This document shows, in pieces, positions 16,721 through 26,440 of a DNA stretch of 64,000 nucleotides. The stretch is from Clostridia bacterium (GTDB lineage Bacteria > Bacillota > Clostridia > Oscillospirales > CAG-272), in contig JAGBSP010000010.1 of assembly GCA_017631855.1 (NCBI GenBank), positions 1 to 64,000 of the forward strand. Reading direction: 5' to 3'. The notes under the pieces are model-generated. The model made no database searches, was not told the DNA's origin, and worked only from the letters and a program-made list of their open reading frames with translations. The first letter of the stretch is position 1. Each line of letters begins with the position of its first letter. Made by a program: the position numbers and the translations under genes.

Positions 16721-19700
16721 TTAAAGCTTATACTTTTTCTGAATTGCGTGACCGCCGGTCAGAGTGATCATCTTGATCGCCTGTACCGAGAATGCGTCTG
16801 CAACGACCGTCAAAGACTTATCCATCTTTCCGCTAGCCAGAACCTTTACGCGATCTGTCTTAGCAGGAATCAATTTCTTTGCCTTCAGCGATGCCAGATC
16901 GACGGTATCGCCGTCTTCAAATGCATCGTTGATCGTCTGAATGTTGATGATTGCTCTTGGTCCTTGTGCCTTTTCGGTAACTTCAACCGTTTCGACAACT
17001 GCCATTGCGGCATCATCGGTCATTGTCTCGTCTGCCGTTTGTACGTCAATGCTTTCGACAACGTCGATCGAAGAGGTCTCTTCCTCAACTTCTTCGGTTT
17101 CCTCAACTTCCTCTGCTTCTTCCTCGGGAATTGCCGCAGCGATGATCGCGGGAGGCGTTTCGTTGGGCTTAAAGGGAGGCAGGTTCTTCTTCTTAAGGAA
17201 CCAAAGAACTGCCAGAATGATCAGGATCAGCAGAATTGCGAGAACGATCCACCACAGCCAACTCATACCGCCAGACGTATCATCCTTCGATACAGCGGTA
17301 GTATCATCGGAATCCTCGTCTGCTTCAAGAGAGGTGTAAATCGGCTCGACCGTAATGTTTGCATCGATTAAAGTATACTCGTCAAGCAGTACAGGATCGA
17401 TTGCCGTTCCGTTTTCCGAGGTGACGTACCAAGCGCCGCGGTAACCTGCTTTCTTGGGTACGCTCGGAGCAGTGGTGATTGTCTTGTCATTGATCGTAAA
17501 GTCGATCGTAGCGATGATTTCGCCGTCTTCATTTTTGAAAGTTGCGGTGTACTTGATTAGCGTATATACTGCATCAATGTAGATATCTTCGGGGATAATC
17601 TCGTAGTCACTCCACTTTGCCGAATAACCACGCTTTGCGGGGATCTCGGGAATTCCCGTCAGCTCGGTATCCTCTACGGTAAACTTCACGCTTCCAATGA
17701 CTTCACCGTCTACGCGGAAGTATGCCGTGTATTCGATGGGCGTGTAGCGGGCTTCGATTTCTACATCTCCGTAAGTAAAGGTGAAGTCAGCCAGCTTCGT
17801 AGCGTTAATGGGTGCACCGTTGACCTTTACAACATACCAAGTTCCATTCTCATAGCCCTGTGCCGTTCTGTCGGGAACGTTCGGGAAGGAGGTGGGAGGC
17901 GTGGTGATGGTGTACTGCAGGGTGGTGTGTACCGAGTTTCCTACGATGAAGTAAATCGTGTAGGTGATTTCGTTGTAAACGGGAGATACCTCTTGATCTA
18001 CGGGTTTCGTGAGATCATAATCACTCCACTTGCTCGTGTAACCGTCCTTTGTAGGAACAAGGGGTACAGAAACTTCCTGACCCAGAGCATCGCACAGCTT
18101 CTGATCTTTAATGTTGAAGAAGAGTACGATATCGGTCTTACCGTGGAAGGTAATCTTGTAGGTGATAGGAGTATATTCGGGGCTTACTTCCTGATCTACG
18201 GGTTTCGTGAGATCGTAATTACTCCACTTGCTCGTGTAACCGTCCTTTGTAGGAACGGTGGGAACAGGAACTTCCTGACCCAGAGCATCGCACAGCTTCT
18301 GATCTTTAATATTGAAGAAGAGTACGATATCGGTTTTACCGTGGAAGGTAATCTTGTAGGTGATAGGAGTATATTCGGGGCTTACTTCCTGATTCTCAGG
18401 CTTTGTGAGATCGTATTCACCCCATTCGCCCGTATAACCTGCTTTTTCAGGAACTGCCGGCGCGTCAACAATCTGATTATTGGCGTCGTAAAGCTTCTGA
18501 TCGCGGATATTGAAGTAGAGGGTGATATCGGTCTTGCCGTGGAAGATGATCGTGTATTCAATCGGAGTATAGATCGACTGAACCAACAGATCTCCACCGT
18601 TCGCGGGATTGTAGCTCGAGAGCAGTACGGGAGTAATCGACGTACCGTTGACAGAGACGACGTACCAGGCTCCCGTATAGCCTACGCGATCGTGGAACGG
18701 CATCGTGGGCAACGTTTGATTTTCTACCGTATAGGTGAGCGTGTCATCTAGCACCGTTTCACCGTCGGTGAAGATGATCTTGTAGGCAACAGGCGTTGCT
18801 TTTGCCTTGATCTGAATGTCTCCGCCTGCCGAAAGATCATAGTCCTCCCATGCGGTATCACCGACAAACCAAGAGATCTGATAATGCTCTTTCAAAAGCG
18901 TCGGGAACTTTGCGGTGAGCTCAACCTTATTGAAGTCAAGGATTGTATAGGTCAACTCCTCGGTCGGGATCAGCTTGCCGTCCAAATCGTAGAAGGTGAT
19001 CGTATAGTGTGCAACGTCCATCTTCGCGAGCAGTGCCAGACTTCCGTCTGCGGGAAGCGTATACTCTTCGGGAAGTGCAAATCTGCCTTGGGGAAGTGTC
19101 GTTGCGCGAAGCATACGGAAGGTCTGCGCTTCGGGGATCTGCTCCAAGCGGACGTCTCCCTCATTAATGACACCGTCCATATTGACGTCAATATACCACG
19201 TGTCGAACACGTAGCCGTGCAACGAGGGGATCGGAAGTGTCAGCTCACGGTCTTCGATATCGAAATAAAGGTCGAAGTCGATGCCAAGGTTCGGCAGAAA
19301 GATCGTGATCTTATAGGGCTTGGGGGTATAGTATGCGTAAACGCGGGTAACTTCCTGCTCGTTGAGCTGGAAGGAGGGCCATTCGGGAGTAATGTATCCT
19401 GCTTTGTCAGGGATTACGGGGATTCTGGAAGGATCCAATGCTGTCGTTCCCTTCAGATAATTTACAGTAGCAAAGAGAACGTTATCCAGATAGAATTCGA
19501 CGCTGTACCAAAGCTCCTCGTCAGCAATCGTCGTATCCTCTGCGGGCATTACTGCCCCCTCTTCAAAGGTGACCTTCAGAGAAGGAAGAATTTCGTTGAG
19601 GGTTGCCAAGGGGAGTCCTGCGGGCAGATAGAATCTGTGAATATTGCCGTTGTCGTCCTGAACGATCAGCTGATAGATTCCGGTCGTGGTAACCGTGAGG

Positions 19701-22700
19701 TCAAACGAACCGTCAAGCAGCATTTCGTTGCCAAAGTAAAGCAACATATTTTCTGCCGTTTCTGCGGGAATACCGATCTTTTCAACCAAACCTGATACGC
19801 GGTCGTAGAAATCTACGGAAAACTCTTCATTATAATGGAAGAGGCTGTTTCCTTCATAGAGATCTGCGATCGTTTGATTTGCAAGCGATGCGGGGATACG
19901 GTTCAGCAGAGCAATCGCCGCATTTCTTGCCTTCTTGAGCGCATTGACACTCTGGAAAGCATCGAGCATCTGATCTGCCTTCAGCTTTGCCGACTCGAGC
20001 TTCGATGCGTTCTGACCCAGCGCGGCATCCAGCTTTGCATAGATCTTGTCTCGAATCGCATCAGTCTTTTCGGAAACGGCATCTACGATGTTCTGCAGTT
20101 CGTCGTCCGAAAAGCTGAGAAGGAAGTCCGAAGCATCGGAAATCTGCATCGATTGCGGTGCGGTCAAAATCTTTTGCTTGAGCGTTGTGGGAACACGGCC
20201 CGAAAGAAGAACTTTCTGATAAATCTCGGCAGTTACCGAGGGAAGAACCGTGGAAATTGCAATATCGAGGTCATCGCTGACATCAAAGCGGAAGCTATCA
20301 CCGTGCTCGCTGAGAAGATCCTGTAGCTGAGTGAAATCACCGATAAATTCGGTCGAAATACCAAGCGAGTATTCTTTTCCGCGAACATTCGTGCGGAGGA
20401 TCCATTGTGCAAGAGCATCTCCCTCTTTCATAGCAAGGAAGGTGTCTACGTCGGGGATCGCCTGCAGAATGCTGACAAAAATTGCCTCAAAGTCAAAGCG
20501 ACCGGGTCTGTAAATTTTTGTTCCGTTGATATGGATCGACGAAACCTCGGTGTTCAGAATCACAAGGAAGCTGTCAAGAATATGGTTGAGGAACGCTTTA
20601 TAGGTTCCCTTTTCGCGGATAATATTCAGAATATCCTTGGTGATTTGCTTGACATCAATATTTTTCAGAATGCCGGAATTGGTCAAGAAGGTTTTCAGCT
20701 TGTCGGTGCCAATGGCATTGAAGATTGCCTGAAGCTCTTCGGGAGAGTACCACGAGAGAATCTTGTCGTATCCGCCTGCCGAAGCAACGATATCGTTGAA
20801 ATTAACAAACTTGAGCAGTCCGTCGTAGCCGACGATCTCGATGACCTTGTCGACGACGGTTTCCATCGGAAGGTAATTGACAAGAGTTGCATATCCGCCG
20901 ATGGCATTGATCACAGTTTCTTCCGAAACGTATCCTTGATCAATAAAGGCGTAATATCCGCCGAATGCCGTGACGATCTCGTCGATGATGGCATCTCGGT
21001 CAAAATATTCGAGCAGTTCGTCTACAGTGAACGCATCGAGAATTGCGCTTGCGTTGTTTTGGAGAATGGTCAGGCAGAGATCTTCGTCAAGCACGGTGGT
21101 GAGCTTACCGGAATTAGCGACGAGATCGATCAGCTTGGGGTAGATCGTAGCGTCGGAGTTGACGACGTTGAAGATTGCTTCCGTACCGATTGCCGTAACA
21201 AGCTGTGCGAAGTCGATGTATGCCCAATAATCATTAAAAGAAAGAGTCGTATTCTGATTGATCGATGCCGCGATGATCTGACGACCTTCTGCGCTTTCGT
21301 TCAAGACCGAACGGATGACATCAGGATCGTAGAGATCATTGACGGCAATGAAACCGTTCTCGATCAACGCGGAAACCGTAACGTTCGGATATTTCTCGAG
21401 AATTTGTGCGGAGGTAATGTTTTCTCCGTTGATAATATCGCTGACGGTAACGTCCGCACCGTAGGTTGTATAAATATAATCGGTAGTTAAACCGAACTTG
21501 TCGGCAAAATCCTCTGCGGAGATCGAGAACTTATTGGCGAAGAGTGCCCAGTCCATCGTAGCGGGGAAAACATCTTCGGGCTCAATACGTCCATCGAAAA
21601 CTCCCTCGTCCAACAGCTTCTGCAGAAGCGCATCGGTTGCGATCTTCTTCAAGAGTGTCTCGTTGCCGATGATGCTGTTGACGAAGTTGGCCGAACCCAA
21701 CAAAGCTTCTACGACCGAAGCGTCGATCAAGGATTTGAGTTGATCGTCGGACAGGATCTGTCTTACGTTATCCTTGGTAATGACGTTTTCGTCAATCAGC
21801 TGATCAATGACGTCCTCCTGGAGCATCGCATCGCGAATTGCCTGGATATCTTTGATCTTATTAATGACGGTTTTGTTCGTCAGGAAAGCGGAAACCTCTG
21901 CCTTGTTCTTGGTGAAATAGCTCTTCAGAGCTTCCAAGCCCTCTTCGGAATCGAAGATTGCGGCAAGCTCGGTCGAATCAAGCTCGTTCAACACGGTGTC
22001 CTTGACGTTCGGATAATCCGTCAGAATTTTGTCTACAATGGCTTTATCAACCAGCTTGACGAGCTCTGCCTTCAAACCGGGGGTATTAAGGATTTCATCC
22101 AGGAAACCGTCGGTGTTCAACAGATCTTCAACGAAATCATCGGTCAGTACGCCGTTCTTTGCCTGTTCGTTGGCAAGAAGAAGCTCAAGAACTTCGGGCG
22201 TGATGAGTGCGGCAATGGCGTCTTCGTTTATATTATTCAAAAGATCGTCAATCGAGATGACCGAAAGGATTTCGTCCACTGTGATGATATCTTGCAGCAT
22301 CGAAAGGTCAAAGTAATCTTGAATGACCTCGATCGGAATCAGCTCTTTGAGCGCATCCAGATCGGACGGAGAAAGATAGTTGGAGACCAATGCTTTCAAA
22401 TCGTCGAGTGAAATATTACGACCCTTTTCCAAGGTGGTCAGAACGTCTTCGGGAATGAACTTCAAAAGCTCTTCTCGAGAGAAGGTTCTGTCTCGCAACA
22501 TCTCATAAACCTTTTGAGGATTGAGTTGAATGCGAAGCACTCCGTTTTCAAAAATGATCTTGTAATAGAATTCCTCGCCCGTACCGTTGGAATCGGAGCC
22601 AGCGATCGGTTGCGAAGAAATCTCCTGTGCGGAAACGGCAGGGATTGCCGTGGCAAACACAGAAAACAGCATCACAAGAGACATAAAGAAAGGAAGAATT

Positions 22701-22723
22701 CGCTTCCAAACAATTGTTTTCAT
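16721..22723 (-). CDS. Giant membrane-anchored surface protein with B-repeats and a uL15-like cytoplasmic tail
   Basis: A 2000-residue protein. I start at ATG 22723 (MKTIVWKRILPFFM), which gives a clear signal peptide ending near AVSAQE. Residues of about 50-800 are helical with recurring D/L/I-rich segments and GGY motifs. About 800-1200 is mixed. From there to about 1840 lie InlB B-repeat/MucBP-like modules (YTPITYKITFHGK .. KDGYTSKWSNYDLTKP), three of them nearly identical. A single membrane helix (LWWIVLAILLILIILAVLWF) is followed by a glutamate-rich stretch. The last 75 residues (DGDTVDLASLKAKKLIPA, DRVKVLASGKMDKSLTV, DAFSVQAIKMI) resemble the C-terminal part of ribosomal protein uL15. 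Likely an adhesin or envelope-spanning structural protein; the function is unproven. Confidence 0.85.
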   Translation of the reverse strand: MKTIVWKRILPFFMSLVMLFSVFATAIPAVSAQEISSQPIAGSDSNGTGEEFYYKIIFENGVLRIQLNPQKVYEMLRDRTFSREELLKFIPEDVLTTLEKGRNISLDDLKALVSNYLSPSDLDALKELIPIEVIQDYFDLSMLQDIITVDEILSVISIDDLLNNINEDAIAALITPEVLELLLANEQAKNGVLTDDFVEDLLNTDGFLDEILNTPGLKAELVKLVDKAIVDKILTDYPNVKDTVLNELDSTELAAIFDSEEGLEALKSYFTKNKAEVSAFLTNKTVINKIKDIQAIRDAMLQEDVIDQLIDENVITKDNVRQILSDDQLKSLIDASVVEALLGSANFVNSIIGNETLLKKIATDALLQKLLDEGVFDGRIEPEDVFPATMDWALFANKFSISAEDFADKFGLTTDYIYTTYGADVTVSDIINGENITSAQILEKYPNVTVSALIENGFIAVNDLYDPDVIRSVLNESAEGRQIIAASINQNTTLSFNDYWAYIDFAQLVTAIGTEAIFNVVNSDATIYPKLIDLVANSGKLTTVLDEDLCLTILQNNASAILDAFTVDELLEYFDRDAIIDEIVTAFGGYYAFIDQGYVSEETVINAIGGYATLVNYLPMETVVDKVIEIVGYDGLLKFVNFNDIVASAGGYDKILSWYSPEELQAIFNAIGTDKLKTFLTNSGILKNIDVKQITKDILNIIREKGTYKAFLNHILDSFLVILNTEVSSIHINGTKIYRPGRFDFEAIFVSILQAIPDVDTFLAMKEGDALAQWILRTNVRGKEYSLGISTEFIGDFTQLQDLLSEHGDSFRFDVSDDLDIAISTVLPSVTAEIYQKVLLSGRVPTTLKQKILTAPQSMQISDASDFLLSFSDDELQNIVDAVSEKTDAIRDKIYAKLDAALGQNASKLESAKLKADQMLDAFQSVNALKKARNAAIALLNRIPASLANQTIADLYEGNSLFHYNEEFSVDFYDRVSGLVEKIGIPAETAENMLLYFGNEMLLDGSFDLTVTTTGIYQLIVQDDNGNIHRFYLPAGLPLATLNEILPSLKVTFEEGAVMPAEDTTIADEELWYSVEFYLDNVLFATVNYLKGTTALDPSRIPVIPDKAGYITPEWPSFQLNEQEVTRVYAYYTPKPYKITIFLPNLGIDFDLYFDIEDRELTLPIPSLHGYVFDTWYIDVNMDGVINEGDVRLEQIPEAQTFRMLRATTLPQGRFALPEEYTLPADGSLALLAKMDVAHYTITFYDLDGKLIPTEELTYTILDFNKVELTAKFPTLLKEHYQISWFVGDTAWEDYDLSAGGDIQIKAKATPVAYKIIFTDGETVLDDTLTYTVENQTLPTMPFHDRVGYTGAWYVVSVNGTSITPVLLSSYNPANGGDLLVQSIYTPIEYTIIFHGKTDITLYFNIRDQKLYDANNQIVDAPAVPEKAGYTGEWGEYDLTKPENQEVSPEYTPITYKITFHGKTDIVLFFNIKDQKLCDALGQEVPVPTVPTKDGYTSKWSNYDLTKPVDQEVSPEYTPITYKITFHGKTDIVLFFNIKDQKLCDALGQEVSVPLVPTKDGYTSKWSDYDLTKPVDQEVSPVYNEITYTIYFIVGNSVHTTLQYTITTPPTSFPNVPDRTAQGYENGTWYVVKVNGAPINATKLADFTFTYGDVEIEARYTPIEYTAYFRVDGEVIGSVKFTVEDTELTGIPEIPAKRGYSAKWSDYEIIPEDIYIDAVYTLIKYTATFKNEDGEIIATIDFTINDKTITTAPSVPKKAGYRGAWYVTSENGTAIDPVLLDEYTLIDANITVEPIYTSLEADEDSDDTTAVSKDDTSGGMSWLWWIVLAILLILIILAVLWFLKKKNLPPFKPNETPPAIIAAAIPEEEAEEVEETEEVEEETSSIDVVESIDVQTADETMTDDAAMAVVETVEVTEKAQGPRAIINIQTINDAFEDGDTVDLASLKAKKLIPAKTDRVKVLASGKMDKSLTVVADAFSVQAIKMITLTGGHAIQKKYKL
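17985..18578 (-). repeat. Three tandem 198-bp repeats inside the giant surface gene
   Basis: Three head-to-tail units of 198 bp, each coding a 66-residue B-repeat module. The two units nearest the 3' end are nearly identical in DNA (for example the shared stretch beginning CTACGGGTTTCGTGAGATC at 17998 and 18196); the third is diverged. Such near-identity suggests recent duplication or ongoing unit-number change. Confidence 0.85.
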
Positions 22724-22815
22724 ACTTGTTTCACCTACTTTGCTTAGTTTGTAATGATTTATCAATATAACGTTTCTGGAGCGCATAAAACGCCAAGATA
22801 ATGTATAGATACTTT

Positions 22816-22844
22816 ATTTTACCATCTTATTAGAATAAAGTCAA
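22816..22844 (-). promoter_or_regulatory. SigA-type promoter for the giant surface gene
   Basis: Minus-strand TTGACT (22839-22844), 17-bp spacer, TAAAAT (22816-22821), about 90 bp upstream of ATG 22723; an AGGTG site precedes the start. Confidence 0.78.
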
Positions 22845-23527
22845 GGGATTTTCTCAAAAAAAATCACATTTTGCGGTTTTTACAAAAATCTATTGATAAA
22901 ATCAAAGAAAAAGACGAGGGATGATTTTTCGCTTTTTTGTGACCTTTTTCTTATTATTTTATTTGACACAATGTTTTGAACAAAAAATATATTTTTACAA
23001 GAGAATTGGAAAATAAAATTATAATATTTATCACAAAGAAGAAAGGTTTTTTGCGCAATCGGTTCTTGCTTATGTGGAGGGGCGTTTTGAAGGTTTATTA
23101 CAATGTATTAACAACGTATTGACAACATTTCAAAAACATCGAAAATTACTTGATATTTTAAAAAAGTTTGGTATGATTATTTGTATGCTTGCTTTGAGAT
23201 GGGCATTGTTTTCAAGTTTTGAGCTGATCGTTATGGGAGATCTTTTGATGGGAACTCTTCTCTGCCGTTCTTCGGAGTTTTTGAGATTATCGAGGCTTTC
23301 CGCGAGGCGGTATTTCTCGTGAAACGGAGTGCGCAAGGTACTGGCACTCTCTGCGCGTATTTGCGTTCTCGAAACAGAGGTTGATACGAGGGAGGCGGAG
23401 TCATCGATCTGATCCGTGATGACCGTATCAAAAAACGCCTAATTTCGGCGAATAAACAATAAAAAGAGCGCAGAAAGTATCTGAGGTTCTTTTTTTGTGG
23501 CATTTTTTGCGCTTTTTGAATTAAGTC
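22845..23527. other. AT-rich intergenic region upstream of mnmG
   Basis: No convincing gene. The left 320 bp are very AT-rich. Two tandem 11-mers, GTATTAACAAC and GTATTGACAAC, occur at about 23105-23126. The right part is more GC-rich and open in several frames on both strands, but without good ribosome binding sites or recognisable products. I see no clear DnaA-box cluster, so I do not call an origin although the neighbouring genes are origin-proximal in Firmicutes. Confidence 0.5.
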
Positions 23528-23556
23528 TTGCAAAACGCTATTTTTTTTGTTATAAT
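23528..23556 (+). promoter_or_regulatory. SigA-type promoter for mnmG
   Basis: TTGCAA (23528-23533), 17-bp spacer, TATAAT (23551-23556), giving a leader of about 80 nt. Confidence 0.8.
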
Positions 23557-23643
23557 AGTAATGTTGAATGTTGCGCGCAAAAACAGCAAATATTCACTAT
23601 TTGTTCATAATTTTGCGCGGTTTATGATAGGAAGGCGAATGTT

Positions 23644-25506
23644 ATGTCAGAAGTTACCAAAATTGCGGTCGTTGGTGCGGGACACGCTGGCGTTGAAGCG
23701 GCACTTGCTGCTGCCAGAACGGGTCAGGATACCGTTCTTTTTACGATGTCGCTCGAATCGATCGCCAATATGCCCTGCAATCCTTCTATTGGAGGCACGG
23801 GAAAGGGTCATCTCGTGTTTGAGATTGACGCGCTTGGCGGAGAGATGGGACGTGTGGCGGACCTTGTGACCCTTCAGTCGAGAACGCTCAATCTCGGCAA
23901 GGGCGCGGCAGTTCATTCTAAACGAATTCAAGCCGATCGCAAGCTCTATCATAAATTGATGAAGGAAGTTCTTGAGAACACGCCAAATCTTCGCTTGGTT
24001 CAGGCGGAGATCGTGGATATTGGTGTGGAGGAAGGCAAGGTGTGTTCGGTCACGACGCATCTCGGAGAGGTGTGGCGATGTGAATGTGCGATTCTTTGTA
24101 CGGGAACCTATCTCGACAGTCGCATTTTCATCGGTGACGTCAATTACGAAAGTGGTCCCGATGGCTTTTTGGCGGCGCGCGGGCTTTCGGCGTCTTTGGA
24201 GCGCCTGGGTTTGAAGCTGATGCGCTTTAAAACAGGCACGCCTGCTCGTGTCAACCGTCGCTCGATTGATTTTTCGGAGCTTGAGCGTCAGGATGGAGAG
24301 GAACGAATCGTTCCTTATTCGGTGCTGACCGACGAGAGCTTTTTTGACGGTCTTGCGCAGATTCCGTGCCATATTGTTTACACCAACGCTGAAACGCACC
24401 GCGTCATACGCGACAATATCACGCGTTCTGCGATGTATTCGGGACAAATTCACGGCACGGGTCCTCGCTATTGTCCGTCGATTGAGGACAAGCTTGTTCG
24501 GTTTGCAGACAAGGAGCGCCATCAGCTTTTTGTTGAACCGGTTGGTGCGGATACGCAAGAAATGTATATTCAAGGCTTTTCCACCTCGCTGCCTGTCGAC
24601 GTGCAAAGAGAGATGCTTCACTCGCTGAAGGGGTTCGAAAACGCGGAAATTATGCGCTATGCTTATGCGATTGAGTATGATTGTATCGATCCTACCCAGC
24701 TTTATGCGACGCTCGAATGCAAAACGGTTGCGGGACTTTACGGCGCGGGACAGTTTAACGGAACCTCAGGATATGAAGAGGCGGCGGCGCAGGGGCTTTT
24801 GGCGGGGTTGAACGCTTCTCTGAAGCTTCGCGGCAAGGAAGAGCTGATTTTGGCGAGAAGTGAGAGCTATATTGGCACGTTGGTGGACGATCTTGTAACC
24901 AAAGGGACGAATGAGCCCTACCGTATGATGACGTCGCGCTCGGAATATCGCTTGTTGCTCCGTCAGGACAATGCAGATGCGCGGCTGACCCCCAAGGGAT
25001 ATGCGGCGGGATTGATTTCGGAGGAACGCTATGCGGCGTTTTTGGAAAAGCAAAAGCTCGTCGAGGAGGAGATTGCCCGACTGAGAAGTACGCACCTCTC
25101 TCCTGAAAAATGCAACCCGTTTTTAGAAAAACATGGTTTTTCGCCCGTGGGAAGCGGTGTTTCGTTGGCAGATCTTCTTCGCAGACCCGATCTTACCTAT
25201 GAAATGCTTGCACAGATTGATGAAAAACGACCGAATTTGCCCTATCGCGTGGTATTGACGGTGGAGGTGACGGTGAAATACGAGGGGTACATCAAGCGGC
25301 AGATCAGCGAGGTTCAACGGCACGAGCGCTTGGAAACGCGCCGCTTGCCCGAGGATCTTGACTATTCGACCATTCGCGGACTTCGTCTGGAGGCGGCACA
25401 AAAGCTTGCCAAGGTTCGTCCTGCTACGGTTGGACAAGCGTCACGCATCAGCGGAGTGAATCCCGCGGATATTTCGGTGCTCTTGATCTATCTCGGATTA
25501 AGATAA
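23644..25506 (+). CDS. mnmG: tRNA uridine 5-carboxymethylaminomethyl modification enzyme MnmG
   Basis: FAD-dependent subunit of the MnmE-MnmG complex, which builds the cmnm5 group on wobble U34 of several tRNAs. The 620-residue protein starts with the Rossmann motif VVGAGHAGVEAALAAARTG, then NPSIGGTGKGHLV, a central CTGTYLDSRI and RMMTSRSEYRLLLRQDNAD, and a C-terminal helical domain with YEGYIKRQ and LRLEAAQKLAKVRPATVGQA. Family length is normal. It heads the mnmG-rsmG-noc-parA-parB block, a conserved origin-proximal order in Firmicutes. Confidence 0.96.
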   Translation: MSEVTKIAVVGAGHAGVEAALAAARTGQDTVLFTMSLESIANMPCNPSIGGTGKGHLVFEIDALGGEMGRVADLVTLQSRTLNLGKGAAVHSKRIQADRKLYHKLMKEVLENTPNLRLVQAEIVDIGVEEGKVCSVTTHLGEVWRCECAILCTGTYLDSRIFIGDVNYESGPDGFLAARGLSASLERLGLKLMRFKTGTPARVNRRSIDFSELERQDGEERIVPYSVLTDESFFDGLAQIPCHIVYTNAETHRVIRDNITRSAMYSGQIHGTGPRYCPSIEDKLVRFADKERHQLFVEPVGADTQEMYIQGFSTSLPVDVQREMLHSLKGFENAEIMRYAYAIEYDCIDPTQLYATLECKTVAGLYGAGQFNGTSGYEEAAAQGLLAGLNASLKLRGKEELILARSESYIGTLVDDLVTKGTNEPYRMMTSRSEYRLLLRQDNADARLTPKGYAAGLISEERYAAFLEKQKLVEEEIARLRSTHLSPEKCNPFLEKHGFSPVGSGVSLADLLRRPDLTYEMLAQIDEKRPNLPYRVVLTVEVTVKYEGYIKRQISEVQRHERLETRRLPEDLDYSTIRGLRLEAAQKLAKVRPATVGQASRISGVNPADISVLLIYLGLR

Positions 25507-25522
25507 TGTTTCACGTGAAACA
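25507..25522. promoter_or_regulatory. parS centromere site 1
   Basis: Perfect 16-bp palindrome TGTTTCACGTGAAACA, the canonical ParB/Spo0J-binding site, between mnmG and rsmG. Confidence 0.95.
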
Positions 25523-25540
25523 AACGGAAAGGACAAGAAT

Positions 25541-26269
25541 ATGGAACGAATGGATTTTGTTTCGGAGTGCCAAAGGGTTTTTGCGCTAAACTCCCTTGCG
25601 TGTACGGAAGCCCAAGCGAATTTGCTGTATGATCTTACGGTTCGGATGCTGGAAGTCAATCAAGTAATGAATTTGACGGCAATTACTGACGAAAAAGGCA
25701 TTATTTTGCGGCATTACGTGGATTCCGTGATGATTTCGCGGGATATTCCGGTAAATTCTCGTGTGCTTGACGTAGGATGCGGTGCGGGATTTCCGACACT
25801 GCCGCTTGCGATTTTTCGCCCCGATCTTCAAATCACCGCACTTGACGGTACGGCGAAGCGAATTCGCTACGTAGATGAAACGGCAAAAATGCTTTCTCTT
25901 TCGGGAGTTTCGGCGATTGCCGGGCGCGCTGAGGAATATGCGCAAAAAGGCGAATATCGTGAAAGGTTTGACGTGGTTACTGCGCGTGCGGTGGCGGCTT
26001 TGCCGATGCTCTCCGAGCTTTGTCTTGGGTTTGTTCGCGTTGGGGGCGTGATGCTTGCGATGAAATCTCAGCAAGCGGAGGAGGAAATTGCTGCCGCCTC
26101 CTCCTGTATTGCGCTTTGTGGCGGAAAGATTGAGCAAACGGTCACCGCGCAGTTGACGGCGGATGGAGAAAACTTGGAGCAAAGAACGCTTGTGTTTGTT
26201 CGAAAAATCAAAAACACTCCGCAAAAGTATCCAAGACATTTCTCTAAAATCTCTAAAAATCCCCTATAA
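25541..26269 (+). CDS. rsmG: 16S rRNA (guanine527-N7)-methyltransferase RsmG
   Basis: RsmG (GidB) methylates N7 of G527 in 16S rRNA; loss gives low-level streptomycin resistance in other bacteria. The 242-residue protein has VMNLTAITDEKGIILRHYVD, the SAM motif VLDVGCGAGFPTLPLAI, TALDGTAKRIRYVDETA and VTARAVAALPMLSELC. It is preceded by a parS site and an AAAGGA ribosome binding site and followed by a terminator. Confidence 0.95.
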   Translation: MERMDFVSECQRVFALNSLACTEAQANLLYDLTVRMLEVNQVMNLTAITDEKGIILRHYVDSVMISRDIPVNSRVLDVGCGAGFPTLPLAIFRPDLQITALDGTAKRIRYVDETAKMLSLSGVSAIAGRAEEYAQKGEYRERFDVVTARAVAALPMLSELCLGFVRVGGVMLAMKSQQAEEEIAAASSCIALCGGKIEQTVTAQLTADGENLEQRTLVFVRKIKNTPQKYPRHFSKISKNPL

Positions 26270-26287
26270 TTTTACGAGCTTTTGATC

Positions 26288-26325
26288 AAAAACCGACCAA
26301 AACGGCCTTGTTTGGTCGGTTTTTC
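26288..26325 (+). terminator. Rho-independent terminator after rsmG
   Basis: Stem AACCGACCAAA / TTTGGTCGGTT followed by a T run. Confidence 0.88.
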
Positions 26326-26407
26326 TATTTCCTTTCCTTCTCCCGACGCAATTGGACAAACGGATTTCGAGCGGTTTTTTATTTCCCGACTGCTATAATA
26401 AGGGTGA

Positions 26408-26423
26408 TGTTTCACGTGGAACA
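26408..26423. promoter_or_regulatory. parS-like site 2 (one mismatch)
   Basis: TGTTTCACGTGGAACA, one base off the palindrome, just upstream of the Noc-like gene and 14 bp after a TATAAT at 26394-26399. In some bacteria such a variant is bound by Noc rather than ParB, but that cannot be decided here. Confidence 0.82.
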
Positions 26424-26440
26424 TAGGAAGGAGAAAGAAA

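Noticed and set aside
23311..23326. Possible fourth parS site upstream of mnmG
   Set aside because: TATTTCTCGTGAAACG matches the consensus at 13 of 16 positions, but the central CACGTG is broken, so it is probably chance.
22845..23527. Chromosomal origin (oriC)
   Set aside because: The region is AT-rich and origin-proximal by synteny, but I found no cluster of TTATCCACA-type DnaA boxes and dnaA is not in the window.
23231..23533. Minus-strand 100-aa frame upstream of mnmG
   Set aside because: No ribosome binding site, low-complexity basic composition, and overlap with other open frames; not supported as a gene.
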